Positions 28,193 to 37,265 of a stretch of DNA of 64,000 bases are shown one piece after another; positions within the stretch are counted from its first letter, which is position 1, and every line of letters starts with the position of its first letter. The stretch lies in the NCBI RefSeq assembly GCF_035918095.1, contig NZ_CP109137.1:5768001-5832000 (forward strand). Direction: 5' to 3'. The notes under the pieces are model-generated. The model ran no database searches, was not told where the DNA came from, and saw nothing but the letters and a program-made list of their open reading frames with translations. Source of the DNA: Streptomyces sp. NBC_01750. Its GTDB lineage: Bacteria; Actinomycetota; Actinomycetes; Streptomycetales; Streptomycetaceae. The position numbers and the translations under genes are program-made.

Positions 28193-29254
28193 CTACCCCA
28201 GCCGGGGCCTGATCTGCTCGATGAAGACGGTTTGCTTCTGCTCGGCCGTGAGGTGGCAGGCGGAGCCCCGCCCCTCGGGCAGCTCCGGCCGTACGTCCTC
28301 GCAGGCCGTGCCGCCGACCGTGGAGGGGAAACCGCAGCGTGGATGGAACGGGCAGCCCGAAGGCGGCGAGAGCAGACTCGGCGGGGCTCCCGGGATGGGG
28401 GTCAGTGGTTCCGAGACGTCCGACCCGAGGCGTGGCATCGACCCCAGCAGGCCCCAGGTGTACGGGTGCTGGGGATCCCGCAGAATCTCGCGCACCGAAC
28501 CGCGCTCCACCGCCCGGCCCGCGTACATCACCAGCAGGTCGTCGGCGACATTGGCGACCACGCCCAGATCATGGGTGATCAGGATGATCGCCGAGCCGAA
28601 CTCCTGCTGGAGGTCGCGCAGCAGGTCCAGGATCTGCGCCTGCACGGTGACGTCCAGGGCGGTCGTCGGCTCGTCCGCGATCAGCAGCTCCGGATTGCAC
28701 ACCAGCGACATCGCGATCATCGCGCGCTGCCGCATGCCGCCGCTGAACTGGTGCGGGTAGTCGTGCGCCCGCAGCTTCGGCTGCGGAATACCGACCTTCT
28801 CGAGCATCCGAACCGCCCGCGCCCACGCCTCCCGCCTGGATGCCCCGGCGTGCTTGCGGTACGGCTCGGAGATCTGCCGGCCGATCGTGTAGTACGGCGA
28901 GAGCGCGGTCAGCGAGTCCTGGAAGATCATCGCTGCCTTGTTGCCGCGCAGCCGCTCCAGCGTCCGCTCCCCGGCCCCGGTCATCTCCTGGCCGTCCAGC
29001 AGGATCTCGCCCCGGGTCTCGGTGAACCTGGGATCGTGCAGGCCGAGGATGGAGAGATTCGTGACGGACTTCCCGGAGCCGGACTCGCCGACGATGCCGA
29101 GCGTCCTGCCGCGCTCCAGATCGAAGGAGATCCCGTCGACCGCCTTCACCGTTCCGTCCTCGGTGGAGAAGTGGACGTACAGATCGCGTACGGAGAGAAA
29201 GGGGCCGTCGGCGGCAGGCCGGGGCGGCTGATCGGTCTTGGTCAGGGTGGTCAT
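28193..29254 (-). CDS. Opp ATPase D-type, cluster 3
   Basis: A 353-residue ATPase. Walker A is GESGSGKS (56-63), the signature is FSGGMRQR, Walker B is [12 protein letters not shown] and the H-loop is ITHDLG. The C-terminal cysteine set is CPFHPRCG, followed by a later Cys. The ATG at 29254 is 14 bp after the permease stop. A longer open frame reaching 29989 is antisense-like noise inside the permease gene. Together with the F-type subunit it forms the ATPase pair of the third importer. Confidence 0.9.
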   Translation of the reverse strand: MTTLTKTDQPPRPAADGPFLSVRDLYVHFSTEDGTVKAVDGISFDLERGRTLGIVGESGSGKSVTNLSILGLHDPRFTETRGEILLDGQEMTGAGERTLERLRGNKAAMIFQDSLTALSPYYTIGRQISEPYRKHAGASRREAWARAVRMLEKVGIPQPKLRAHDYPHQFSGGMRQRAMIAMSLVCNPELLIADEPTTALDVTVQAQILDLLRDLQQEFGSAIILITHDLGVVANVADDLLVMYAGRAVERGSVREILRDPQHPYTWGLLGSMPRLGSDVSEPLTPIPGAPPSLLSPPSGCPFHPRCGFPSTVGGTACEDVRPELPEGRGSACHLTAEQKQTVFIEQIRPRLG

Positions 29255-29268
29255 GTGGCTCAGGACTC

Positions 29269-30246
29269 CTAGGCCAGCCGCACGCGCGGATCGAGCAGGG
29301 CGTAGACGGCGTCCACGACGATGTTGAAGAAGACGATGGCCGCGGCGCTGATCAGCATCACGCCCATCAGCATGGGCAGATCGGTGAGCTGCACGGACTG
29401 CACCGCAAGGCGTCCGATGCCGTGCAGGGTGAACGTGACCTCGGTGATCATCGCGCCGCCGAGCAGTGAGCCGAGGTCCATGCCGAAGATGGTCAGGACC
29501 GGGGCGACCGCGCCTCGCATGGCGTACCGGAAGAAGACGGTCCGGCGGGCGAGACCCTTGGCGCGGGCCGCCCGGACATGCTCCTCCTGGAGCTGCTCGG
29601 CCATCAACGACCGTGCGAGACGGCTGTAGTTGGCGATGAAGATCATCGAGAGGACGAGCCACGGCAGCATCATCCCGGCGAACCACCCCGCCGGATCCTC
29701 GGTGATCGGAACGTATTCGGGCTGGTCCAGCCAGCCGAGGTCGGAGACGAACAGCGCGAGGCAGAGCACGCCGACGAAATAGATCTGCAGTGACGAGCCG
29801 AGCAGCGACAGCGAGCTGAGGAGCTTGTCGACCCAGGTGCCACGGCGCGCGGCGGCCAGCAGGCCGATGCCGACTCCGACGAGGAGGAAGACGGCCGCGC
29901 CGCCGAAGGCGAGCGAGAGCGTGGTCGGGAAGCGGTCGAGGATCGTGCCCCACACCGATTCCTGATTGACGAACGAGTAGCCGAAGCACGGTGCGTCACA
30001 GTGCCCGACGGTGAAGTCACGGCCCGCGAAGATCCCCACCATGAAGTCCCAGTACTGCACCGGGACCGGCTTGTCGAGGCCGAGGTTGCTGTTGATGAGC
30101 GCGAGAGCGGCCGGATCGCAGTTCTTCCCGCAGGCCAGCCGGGCGGGCTCGGCGGGCAGCGCGAAGAACAGGAAGAAGGTGACCGCGCTGATCACCAGAA
30201 GGATGACGAGAGCGCCGAGCGAGCGGCGGACGAGGAATCTCAGCAT
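29269..30246 (-). CDS. Opp permease B-type, cluster 3
   Basis: A 325-residue OppB-family permease. The first helix is LGALVILLVISAVTFFLFFA, followed by a periplasmic loop with CGKNCDP, as in some Streptomyces Opp proteins. The coupling loop is near HVRAARAKGLARRTVFFRYA and the end is LLDPRVRLA. It lies 81 bp after the binding-protein gene, across a hairpin, and 14 bp before the D-type ATPase gene. It is longer than the 307-residue permeases of clusters 1 and 2. Confidence 0.92.
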   Translation of the reverse strand: MLRFLVRRSLGALVILLVISAVTFFLFFALPAEPARLACGKNCDPAALALINSNLGLDKPVPVQYWDFMVGIFAGRDFTVGHCDAPCFGYSFVNQESVWGTILDRFPTTLSLAFGGAAVFLLVGVGIGLLAAARRGTWVDKLLSSLSLLGSSLQIYFVGVLCLALFVSDLGWLDQPEYVPITEDPAGWFAGMMLPWLVLSMIFIANYSRLARSLMAEQLQEEHVRAARAKGLARRTVFFRYAMRGAVAPVLTIFGMDLGSLLGGAMITEVTFTLHGIGRLAVQSVQLTDLPMLMGVMLISAAAIVFFNIVVDAVYALLDPRVRLA

Positions 30247-30279
30247 GGCTTCGCGGGCTTCCGGGAGAGGACCGGAGGA

Positions 30280-30309
30280 GGCTCCCCGCCCGGTCGGGGG
30301 CGGGGAGCC
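30280..30309 (-). promoter_or_regulatory. Intercistronic hairpin between binding protein and permease, cluster 3
   Basis: An 11-bp perfect GC stem with an 8-nt loop lies about 18 nt past the binding-protein stop, at the same place in the operon as the hairpins of clusters 1 and 2. Confidence 0.65.
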
Positions 30310-30327
30310 GATCCGGTGCGCCGGTGA

Positions 30328-32118
30328 CTACTTGACGTACACGGCGGTCGGGTCCACGGTGCCGTACGGCTCGTGGAACTTCACGCCGCCGACGCCCGAA
30401 CCCCAGAGCGTGAACAGCCGGTTGTAGAAGATCGGCACCTGCGGCACCTCGTCGGTCAGGATCTTCTGGCTGATCCTGACCCACTCGCTGCCGGCCCGGT
30501 CGATGTCGCCGATCTTCTCCGCCCTGGCGATATCACCATTGACGGCGGGGGAGTTGAGGTGCGAGTAGTTCGCCGAGTCGTCGTAGATGTTCTTGCCGTC
30601 GTAGAGCGGCGGCACGACCGTCGACGCGGACGGCCAGTCGGCGCCCCACGAGGAGCGGTAGGCGTCGTACTGGTTCTTCACCTTGCCGATCTGCGTGTAG
30701 TACGTCGAGGAGTCGAGCTCCTTCTTCTCCACCTTGAAGCCGGCCCTCTCCAGCGCCCGTTCCACGACCACCGCGGAATTCTGGGCCGGGCCGGTGTTGG
30801 CGTAGGCATAGACGATCGTCCTGCCCTCCGCGCCCGCCTCCTTCAGCAGCGCCTTGGCCTTCTCGGGGTTGCCCGCCGGGTACTTCTTCTTCTCGAACGG
30901 GTCGGCCGGCCGGTAGCCCTTGAGGGTCGGGCCGACCAGAGAGCCCGCGACCTCGCCGGCCTTGACGCCGCCGTACTGCTGCAGCACCTGACCCGAGGGC
31001 CAGGCCCAGGCCAGCGCCTCGCGGACCCGCTTGTCCTTGATCCGGTCCATGTTGAAGCTGACCACGTCGACGTACGGCTGGGTCTTCGTGAGCGACCTCG
31101 CCATCGCGTCCTTGTTCTTCAGGACCGTCGCGATCAGCGAGGGGTCGACCGCGTTGGTGAAGGTCATGCCGGTCTTGTCGGCGCCCTGTTCGGCGACGAG
31201 CCGGCGGGTGGAGTCCACCCACTGGTGGCCGAAGGTGACCGCGAACCTGTCGGCGTACTGGTGGCGTACGGCGTCCGACTTCGGGTCCCAGTTGGTGTTC
31301 CTGATGAACTCGATGCTCTTGTCCGGCTTGAAGTTCCGAATCTTGTACGGACCCGAGGAGACCGGCGCCTTGTCGTACTTCTCCTTGGTGTCCTTGGCCG
31401 CCGGGACCGCGGTGATGTTCGGCATGGCGACCGCGAACGGCACCTCGGCGCGTGGCTGGGCGAAGTGGAACACGATGGTCTTGTCGTCCGGCGTCGCCAG
31501 CACGCTGTCCGGCAGATGCCTGCCCTTGTACGGGCCGTCCGGCAGCGCCTTGCGGAAGGTCTGACCGGCTCCGGAGAGCCACTGCTGCAGATACGTCGGC
31601 CCGCTCACCTGGTACTTGGCGTACAGCCGCTCGACGCCGTGCCGCACGTCCTTCGAGGTGATCGGCGTACCGTCCTCGAACTTCAGCCCGTCCTTCAGGG
31701 TGTACGTCCAGGTCTTGCCGCCGTCGGAGGACTTGCCGGTGTCCCTGGCGAGGTCGCCGACCAGCGTCACCTTGCCGGTCCTGTCGTCGATCTTGTACGT
31801 GGTGAGCGTGCGGTTGAACAGCGTCTGCATGATCAGCTCGTCGCTGACATAGATCTGGCCGGGGTCCAGATGCTCGAAGGCATCACGCTGCAGCACGGTG
31901 ACCGTGCCGCCCGGCTTGGCCCCCGGCAGGTCCGGGGCGGGTCCGGTGGAGTCCTGGGCGGTGCCGATGGTGACGGACCGCTGCGTGAGTTCGGGTTCCT
32001 TGGACTGTTTGTCCTTGCTGTCGCCTCCGCCGCCGCTGCTGCACGCGGACAGCACAAGCGCGCCGGCGGCAACCGCGACGGCCGGAATCCGCACTCTTCG
32101 CTGAATGGTGGATGTCAT
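30328..32118 (-). CDS. Oligopeptide ABC transporter binding lipoprotein, Opp cluster 3
   Basis: A 596-residue SBP_bac_5-family lipoprotein with lipobox LSAC (C26) and a Gly/Ser/Lys tether. It does not share the signal sequence of the cluster 1 and 2 proteins and is longer than both. The start used is ATG at 32118. An in-frame GTG three codons earlier is also possible because GGAG and AGG sites overlap there. It is preceded by a permease gene and followed by another. I remember bldKABCDE as having this order (permease, binding protein, permease, two ATPases) and BldKB as about 600 aa, so this cluster is a good bldK candidate. Unconfirmed. Confidence 0.9.
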   Translation of the reverse strand: MTSTIQRRVRIPAVAVAAGALVLSACSSGGGGDSKDKQSKEPELTQRSVTIGTAQDSTGPAPDLPGAKPGGTVTVLQRDAFEHLDPGQIYVSDELIMQTLFNRTLTTYKIDDRTGKVTLVGDLARDTGKSSDGGKTWTYTLKDGLKFEDGTPITSKDVRHGVERLYAKYQVSGPTYLQQWLSGAGQTFRKALPDGPYKGRHLPDSVLATPDDKTIVFHFAQPRAEVPFAVAMPNITAVPAAKDTKEKYDKAPVSSGPYKIRNFKPDKSIEFIRNTNWDPKSDAVRHQYADRFAVTFGHQWVDSTRRLVAEQGADKTGMTFTNAVDPSLIATVLKNKDAMARSLTKTQPYVDVVSFNMDRIKDKRVREALAWAWPSGQVLQQYGGVKAGEVAGSLVGPTLKGYRPADPFEKKKYPAGNPEKAKALLKEAGAEGRTIVYAYANTGPAQNSAVVVERALERAGFKVEKKELDSSTYYTQIGKVKNQYDAYRSSWGADWPSASTVVPPLYDGKNIYDDSANYSHLNSPAVNGDIARAEKIGDIDRAGSEWVRISQKILTDEVPQVPIFYNRLFTLWGSGVGGVKFHEPYGTVDPTAVYVK

Positions 32119-32172
32119 GGTCTCCACTCACCTGCCTCGTCGGAGGGAACACTCAGTGCCTTGCGGCGTGCG

Positions 32173-33213
32173 TCAACGCTTGGTCTTCGGGTCGATGGCG
32201 TCCCGGACCGAGTCCCCGAGCAGGTTGAAGGCGACCACGAAGATCACCATGGCGATGCCCGGAAAGAACATGTACGTGATGTCGCCCTCGTAGAAGTCGG
32301 CCCCCTTGGCGAACATCCGGCCCCAGTCGGGCGTCGGCTCCACCAGACCCACCCCGAGGAAGGAGAGGCCGGCCTCGAGGGTCACGAAGTTGGGCAGCAT
32401 CAGCGTGGACTGCACCAGGATCGGTGTCGTCACATTCGGCAGCAGCTCCCGGCGGATGATGCGCCACGGCGGAGCGCCGGTGACCTTGGCGGCCTCGATG
32501 AACTCCCTCTCGCGCAGGCTCAGTACCGAGGATCTCAGCAGCCGCGCCAGCGTCATCCAGCCCAGCAGCCACAGGACGAGCACCAGCGCCGTGACCCGGA
32601 AGTACGTCGGGGTCTCCTTCTGCGGGCTCACGAAGAGCGCGGTGACCACTGGCATGAAGGCGACGAAGAAGAGCTGCTGCGGGAAGGAGAGCAGCAGATC
32701 GATGAAGCGGCCGAGGAAGTAGTCGGTACGGCCGCCCAGGTAACCTGCCGTCACCCCGACGAGAATTCCCGTGATGGTGGAGAGAATGGTGGCCGCCAGG
32801 CCGATCAGGAGCGAGGTCCTGATTCCGTACACCAACTGCATCAGAACGTCGCGGCCCAGTCTCGGCTCGACTCCGAACCAGAATTCCCCGTCGATGCCGC
32901 CGTTCGGTTTCATCGGATAGCCGGTGACCGGATCGAGCAGTTCCGGATGATCGAGGCCGTAGGTGGTGTACGGATCCTTTCCGTACAGCCAGCCGATCAC
33001 CGGAGCGAGCGCCGCCACGAGGAAGAAGAACAGCACGATGTACGCGGCAAGTAAGCCCGTACGATCGCGTGTGAAGCGCCGCCATGCCAGCTGGCCCGGG
33101 GACCGGCCGACAAGCGTCCGCTCCTCCTTGCTCGCAGCGACAGGGAGCGGCCCGGTCTCGGCGGTCGGGCCGGCCTCCGGGCCGGTCGACCCGGCACGGG
33201 ATGGAATCGTCAC
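32173..33213 (-). CDS. Opp permease C-type, cluster 3
   Basis: A 346-residue OppC/DppC-family permease, first gene of the minus-strand operon. A soluble N-terminus of about 55 residues rich in Pro, Gly and Glu precedes the helix GLLAAYIVLFFFLVAALAPV. A hallmark-like stretch GVEPRLGRDVLMQLVYGIRT follows, and the coupling loop is near FIEAAKVTGAPPWRIIRREL. A large loop after the first helix (KDPYTTYGLDHPELLDPVTG) is an insertion relative to clusters 1 and 2. The binding-protein gene follows after 54 bp. Confidence 0.92.
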   Translation of the reverse strand: MTIPSRAGSTGPEAGPTAETGPLPVAASKEERTLVGRSPGQLAWRRFTRDRTGLLAAYIVLFFFLVAALAPVIGWLYGKDPYTTYGLDHPELLDPVTGYPMKPNGGIDGEFWFGVEPRLGRDVLMQLVYGIRTSLLIGLAATILSTITGILVGVTAGYLGGRTDYFLGRFIDLLLSFPQQLFFVAFMPVVTALFVSPQKETPTYFRVTALVLVLWLLGWMTLARLLRSSVLSLREREFIEAAKVTGAPPWRIIRRELLPNVTTPILVQSTLMLPNFVTLEAGLSFLGVGLVEPTPDWGRMFAKGADFYEGDITYMFFPGIAMVIFVVAFNLLGDSVRDAIDPKTKR

Positions 33214-33633
33214 GTCACTTCTCGCCCCCGCAACTCATGACTCTCGGTTCATGACTTACGCACCGGCCGCGGACGTCGGTAAACGCCGCTGTTTGAGCGG
33301 ACTGTGGCAATCGTGGTCTGTGCCGGTCAAGAGTCTCGCGGCGCAAGCTGTGTTGTCCATGCGCTTCTTGAGCGAAGATTCTGCAGATCGATCTGCCCAC
33401 GTGCTTGACAGGCCTTTCGGGCGAGCGACATAGCTCTATAAATGCCCATCAATTTCGTTAACACGTAGGCAACTTGACTGTCGCAACTCCGATATACGAA
33501 CGCGTCAGGCTGAACAGCGTACGGCCGTGCGGGTGCCGTAGACCGGCCGGGGCTCGCCATGTAGCCCCGGCCGGTCGCCCGCGCGCTGCGCGAGCCCTTG
33601 TTCAAGGGTGTACGGCGATGCAGGATCGCCCTT
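33214..33633. other. Divergent control region with a 14-bp palindrome
   Basis: These 420 bp separate minus-strand Opp cluster 3 from a plus-strand membrane-protein gene. GCAGATCGATCTGC at 33383-33396 is a perfect palindrome and could bind a dimeric regulator. The region is AT-richer than its surroundings. TTGACA occurs at 33405, but I could not pair it with a convincing -10. Confidence 0.4.
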
Positions 33634-34704
33634 GTGACTCTCACGCGGGCAGCCCGGATCACCGGAGCGGTGCTGTGCGCCGCGCTCGCGCTCATCGTGG
33701 CTGCCTGGATCGTCCGGGATCTCACCACGGCCGCCGATCCGCTCGATCTCTGGCGGCACTGGACCGGCAGCCGCCGCAGCGCTGCCCCCGCCCCACTGAC
33801 GACCACGCTCCAGGACCCGCTGCTGTTGGCGGTGTACGTCACCGTGGCCATCGCCGCCCCGCGCTCGCCCGTCGCGGCCGCGGCCCTGGTGGCAGCCGGA
33901 GTGATCACGCTCGCCGTACGGCTGCCGGGGCTGTGGGTGCTCAGCTCCTCCTGGATGGATGTGCTGTCCACCCATCAACTGCGCACCCGTGCCATGTACT
34001 GCGTCTTCGCCGCGCTCGGGCTCGGCATCGGACTGATCATCACGGCCGCCGCAGGCCGACGCGCGCCCGGCGCGGCCCACGACTCTTACGCCACCCATGA
34101 CACGTACGCCCATGAGCGGACGCCGACCCGGCCCACCCGGGGTGTCTCGGTGCTCGCCCTTCTGCTGCTGGGCGCATCGGCGGGTGTGCTGGTGGCCTGG
34201 GAGATCGACACGGCCACCGGATACGCGGGTACGCGCTACCTCGACCGGTTCACCGGCAGCGAGACCGTCCGGCTGCCGTTGCTCGGGGTTCCGCCGGGCT
34301 GGCTGACCGCGGTGATGGTGGTGCTCGCCCTGGTGGCGGCGGCCGGTGCGCTGTTCCACGCCGTCTTCTCCCGGCCGCTGGGGCTGGTCGTCGCGGTGTT
34401 CCTGGTGGGTATGGGTGGGACCGGGCTCGACTTCGCCGTACGGAACCGTCTCTTCTCCCGGCTCGGCGATCTGCCGGTCCGCGAGCAACTCCTCTTGGGG
34501 ACCTGGCTGTTCGAGCTGGCGGCCGGTGCGGTGCTGCTGCTCGCGCTCGCCCGACGGGGCGAGAGGGGCCCGGCGGGCGGCGGTGCCCCGGACCGGCAGC
34601 AGCCGCGGTCCGCCTACGGCCGTCCGCAGAGCGGCTACGGCCCGCCGCAGGCCGGCGGCGGATTCGGCCCGCCGCCGCCCTCCTCTCCGCCGCCGGGCTG
34701 GTAG
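33634..34704 (+). CDS. Polytopic membrane protein of unknown function
   Basis: A 356-residue membrane protein with about seven hydrophobic helices, including residues 7-28 and 52-88. After the last helix, a Gly/Pro/Gln-rich cytoplasmic tail (YGRPQSGYGPPQAGGGFGPP) runs to the end. The helices carry few charged residues, and no family is recognised. The GTG at 33634 is used because the membrane segment begins right after it; a TTG at 33598 would add 12 residues. It stands alone on the plus strand between Opp cluster 3 and the convergent S9 peptidase gene. Confidence 0.75.
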   Translation: MTLTRAARITGAVLCAALALIVAAWIVRDLTTAADPLDLWRHWTGSRRSAAPAPLTTTLQDPLLLAVYVTVAIAAPRSPVAAAALVAAGVITLAVRLPGLWVLSSSWMDVLSTHQLRTRAMYCVFAALGLGIGLIITAAAGRRAPGAAHDSYATHDTYAHERTPTRPTRGVSVLALLLLGASAGVLVAWEIDTATGYAGTRYLDRFTGSETVRLPLLGVPPGWLTAVMVVLALVAAAGALFHAVFSRPLGLVVAVFLVGMGGTGLDFAVRNRLFSRLGDLPVREQLLLGTWLFELAAGAVLLLALARRGERGPAGGGAPDRQQPRSAYGRPQSGYGPPQAGGGFGPPPPSSPPPGW

Positions 34705-34730
34705 CCCCCCGAGGCTCCCCGCCCCGCTGC

Positions 34731-36884
34731 TCAGTCGCCGGGCGGCCTGAACGGCAGCCCCAACGACCGCTTGAGGAAGTCCACTTGGAGCAGCAGCAGA
34801 TTCTCCGCGATCTGCTCCTGCGGCGTCATGTGGGTCACTCCGGTCAGCGGCAGCACCTCATGCGGACGGCCCGCAGCGAGCAGCGCGGAGGAGAGCCGCA
34901 GGCTGTGCGCCATCACCACATTGTCGTCCGCCAGACCGTGGATGATCATCAAGGGGCGTGGCGGGTTCTCCGGGGCCGTCAACCCGTCTTCCGTGACGAG
35001 TGAGTTGGCCGCGTACACCTCGGGCCTCGTCGCCGGATCGCCCAGATAGCGCTCGGTGTAGTGGGTGTCGTACAGCCGGAAATCGGTCACCGGCGCACCC
35101 GCGACCGCCGCATGGAAGACATCCGGACGGCGCAGCACCGCGAGGGCGGCCAGATAGCCGCCGTACGACCAGCCGCGGATCGCCACCCGGCCGAGATCCA
35201 GCGGGAAGGTCCCGGCGAGCGAGTGCAGCGCCTCGATCTGGTCGTCGAGAGTGAGCGGGAAGTTGTCCTTGACGGCCTTCTCCCAGCCCGGGGAGCGGCC
35301 CGGAGCGCCCCGGCCGTCCGCGACGATCACCGCGAATCCCTGGTCGGCGAACCACTGGGAGGTGAGATACGGATTCTGTGCCGCGTACACCCGCTGACCG
35401 TGCGGTCCCCCGTACGGGTCCAGCAGAACCGGAAGCGGCCCGTCCGAGTCGTTGTAGCCGGAGGGCAGCAGTACGGCACACGGAATCCGGTGCGCGCCCC
35501 CCTCGCAGAGCCGCACCCGGGCCTTCAGCACCGGCTGCTCCGCGTACGACGCGACGACCGCGACCGGCTTCCCGTCCCGCAGCACCTGCACGGACGCGCC
35601 ACTCACCTCGGTACGGGACGAAGCCAGTACCGTCACCCTGCCGGAGCGCACCGCCGAGTGCACTCCCGCACCGTCCGAGATCCGCTCGATCCCCAGCTCA
35701 TTGACCCGGTACACATGGATCTCGCCGGTCTCCGGCTCCGCGGCCTCCTCGCCCGCCGCCGCCGACACCAGGACGTCGCTCTCGCCGATGTCCAGCACCG
35801 CCCGCAGCTGCAACTGCGCTCCGGTCAGCGCCCGGTCGCCCACCGCGAGCACCCGTGCCCCGCCCTCGTCCGCGATCCGCACCAGACGCCCGTCCGGCGC
35901 CCAGGCGGGCACTCCGGGGAAGAGCTCGAGCCACACCGGATCCTCGTCGACATGCACCGTCCGGGTCTCGCCCGACGCCGTGTCCACGGCCAGATACAGC
36001 TGGGTCCGCTGGTCCCGGGACTGGACGAGCAGCAGCGGAGCGCCCGCGGACGACCAGTGCACCCGTGCCAGATACGGATAGCGGGCCCGGTCCCAGCTCA
36101 CCTCCGTACGCTCTCCGTCCAGGGTGAGCAGGAACAGCCGCACCTCGGCGTTGGGCGTCCCCGCCGCCGGATACGCCACCCGCTCCGGTTCCCGGTCCGG
36201 ATGCGCGGGATCGGAGATCCACCAGCGCTGTACGTCCCGCTCGTCGACCCGGGCGACCAGCAGCCGGTCCGACTCGGGCGCCCACCAGAAGCCGCGCGAG
36301 CGGTCCATCTCCTCGGCCGCGATGAACTCCGCGAGACCGTACGCGCTCTGCTCGTCCTCCGGCTCGGCCAGCGCCCGGTCGCCTTCCCCCTCCGCACCGG
36401 TCACCCGCAGCGCGCCGCCCGCCACATAGGCGACATGGCGGCCGTCGGGAGACGGCCGGGGGTCGATCACCGGCCCAGGCACCCGCAGTTCGCGCGTGGT
36501 CCCGGCCCGCAGTTCGGCCGTGTACAGCCGCCCCGACAGCGCGAACGCCGCCAACTCGGCCGCCTGGTCCACCGCGTAGCCGACGATGCCGGCCGACCCC
36601 TCCCGGCTGCGCTCGCGCCGGGCCCGCTCGTTCGCCGACAGCTTCTCCGCGGCACCGCCGAGCAGCGCGTCCGGATCGGCGGCCAGGCGTTCCTGGGCCT
36701 GGCGTCCGCGCGCGTCGAATTCCAGCACCCAGAGCCGGCCCGTCCGGTCGGTCCCGGAGGCCGAACGGAGGAACACCACCCGGGAGCCGTCCGGGGACAC
36801 GGTGAAGGCGCGCGGTGCGCCCAGCGTGAAGCGCTGGGTCCTGGCGTACTGACGCGGGAAGGAGAGCTGCTGCCTCGAGGTCAT
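34731..36884 (-). CDS. S9 family prolyl oligopeptidase, DPP-IV-like
   Basis: A 717-residue serine peptidase. An N-terminal beta-propeller (about 20-440) is followed by an alpha/beta-hydrolase domain. The catalytic Ser lies in GWSYGG, the Asp in GLADDN and the His in LTGVTHM. The propeller motif AEFIAAEEMDRSRGFWWAPE has the double Glu that in DPP-IV grips the free N-terminus, so dipeptidyl aminopeptidase activity is likely. There is no signal peptide, so it should act in the cytoplasm, perhaps on peptides brought in by the Opp systems. The ATG at 36884 has no ribosome site but lies 7 nt after TAGGTT, suggesting a leaderless mRNA. Confidence 0.9.
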   Translation of the reverse strand: MTSRQQLSFPRQYARTQRFTLGAPRAFTVSPDGSRVVFLRSASGTDRTGRLWVLEFDARGRQAQERLAADPDALLGGAAEKLSANERARRERSREGSAGIVGYAVDQAAELAAFALSGRLYTAELRAGTTRELRVPGPVIDPRPSPDGRHVAYVAGGALRVTGAEGEGDRALAEPEDEQSAYGLAEFIAAEEMDRSRGFWWAPESDRLLVARVDERDVQRWWISDPAHPDREPERVAYPAAGTPNAEVRLFLLTLDGERTEVSWDRARYPYLARVHWSSAGAPLLLVQSRDQRTQLYLAVDTASGETRTVHVDEDPVWLELFPGVPAWAPDGRLVRIADEGGARVLAVGDRALTGAQLQLRAVLDIGESDVLVSAAAGEEAAEPETGEIHVYRVNELGIERISDGAGVHSAVRSGRVTVLASSRTEVSGASVQVLRDGKPVAVVASYAEQPVLKARVRLCEGGAHRIPCAVLLPSGYNDSDGPLPVLLDPYGGPHGQRVYAAQNPYLTSQWFADQGFAVIVADGRGAPGRSPGWEKAVKDNFPLTLDDQIEALHSLAGTFPLDLGRVAIRGWSYGGYLAALAVLRRPDVFHAAVAGAPVTDFRLYDTHYTERYLGDPATRPEVYAANSLVTEDGLTAPENPPRPLMIIHGLADDNVVMAHSLRLSSALLAAGRPHEVLPLTGVTHMTPQEQIAENLLLLQVDFLKRSLGLPFRPPGD

Positions 36885-36891
36885 GCGACCG

Positions 36892-36897
36892 AACCTA
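36892..36897 (-). promoter_or_regulatory. Candidate -10 of leaderless S9 peptidase mRNA
   Basis: On the minus strand TAGGTT lies exactly 7 nt before the ATG, and no ribosome site is present. The spacing suits transcription starting at the A of the ATG. Confidence 0.5.
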
Positions 36898-37041
36898 GCG
36901 TTCGTGCGCCCCCATGTGCTGCCGTGCACCGATCGATGCGTTGGTACGGATAGTTATGATCCGTAGCGCAAGGTGGGTATGAACCCCCCCGGCACATGCA
37001 ACCTGCCCGTCCCTACCGAATATCTGTGGAGGTGAACCGCC

Positions 37042-37236
37042 GTGGCACTCTCGATTTCGGCGGTGGTGCTGCTGGCGATCGTCGTCTTCCTGCTGGTCCG
37101 GAAGTCCGGGCTGAAGGGTGGGCATGCGGCGGTCTGCGTGTTGCTCGGGTTCTATCTCGCAAGCTCGTCCATTGCTCCCACCATCAACGAACTCACGACA
37201 AACGTGGCCGGAATGATCGGCGGCATCAAGTTCTAG
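37042..37236 (+). CDS. Small conserved membrane protein (64 aa)
   Basis: A 64-residue protein with two hydrophobic segments: residues 1-19 ([18 protein letters not shown]) and about 28-45 ([18 protein letters not shown]). They are joined by a basic RKSGLKGG turn, and a short outer tail ends in GGIKF. The GTG follows TGGAGGTGAACC. It lies 29 bp before mshB, but a candidate mshB promoter overlaps its stop. Function unknown. Confidence 0.75.
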   Translation: MALSISAVVLLAIVVFLLVRKSGLKGGHAAVCVLLGFYLASSSIAPTINELTTNVAGMIGGIKF

Positions 37237-37252
37237 CGAAGGTCAGGCCTCG

Positions 37253-37258
37253 TAGGCT
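37253..37258 (+). promoter_or_regulatory. Candidate -10 of leaderless mshB mRNA
   Basis: TAGGCT lies exactly 7 nt before the mshB ATG, which has no ribosome site. The -35 is weak or absent. Confidence 0.5.
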
Positions 37259-37265
37259 GTCCGGT

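Noticed and set aside
30373..33054. 893-residue plus-strand open frame across Opp cluster 3
   Set aside because: It is a shadow of the minus-strand binding-protein and permease genes, which are well supported.
33405..33434. TTGACA with a TATAAA-like stretch, as a promoter
   Set aside because: No -10 at 16-18 nt spacing; the TATAAA is too far away.
35061..36953. 630-residue plus-strand open frame
   Set aside because: It is antisense to the S9 peptidase gene, whose triad and propeller motifs are intact.
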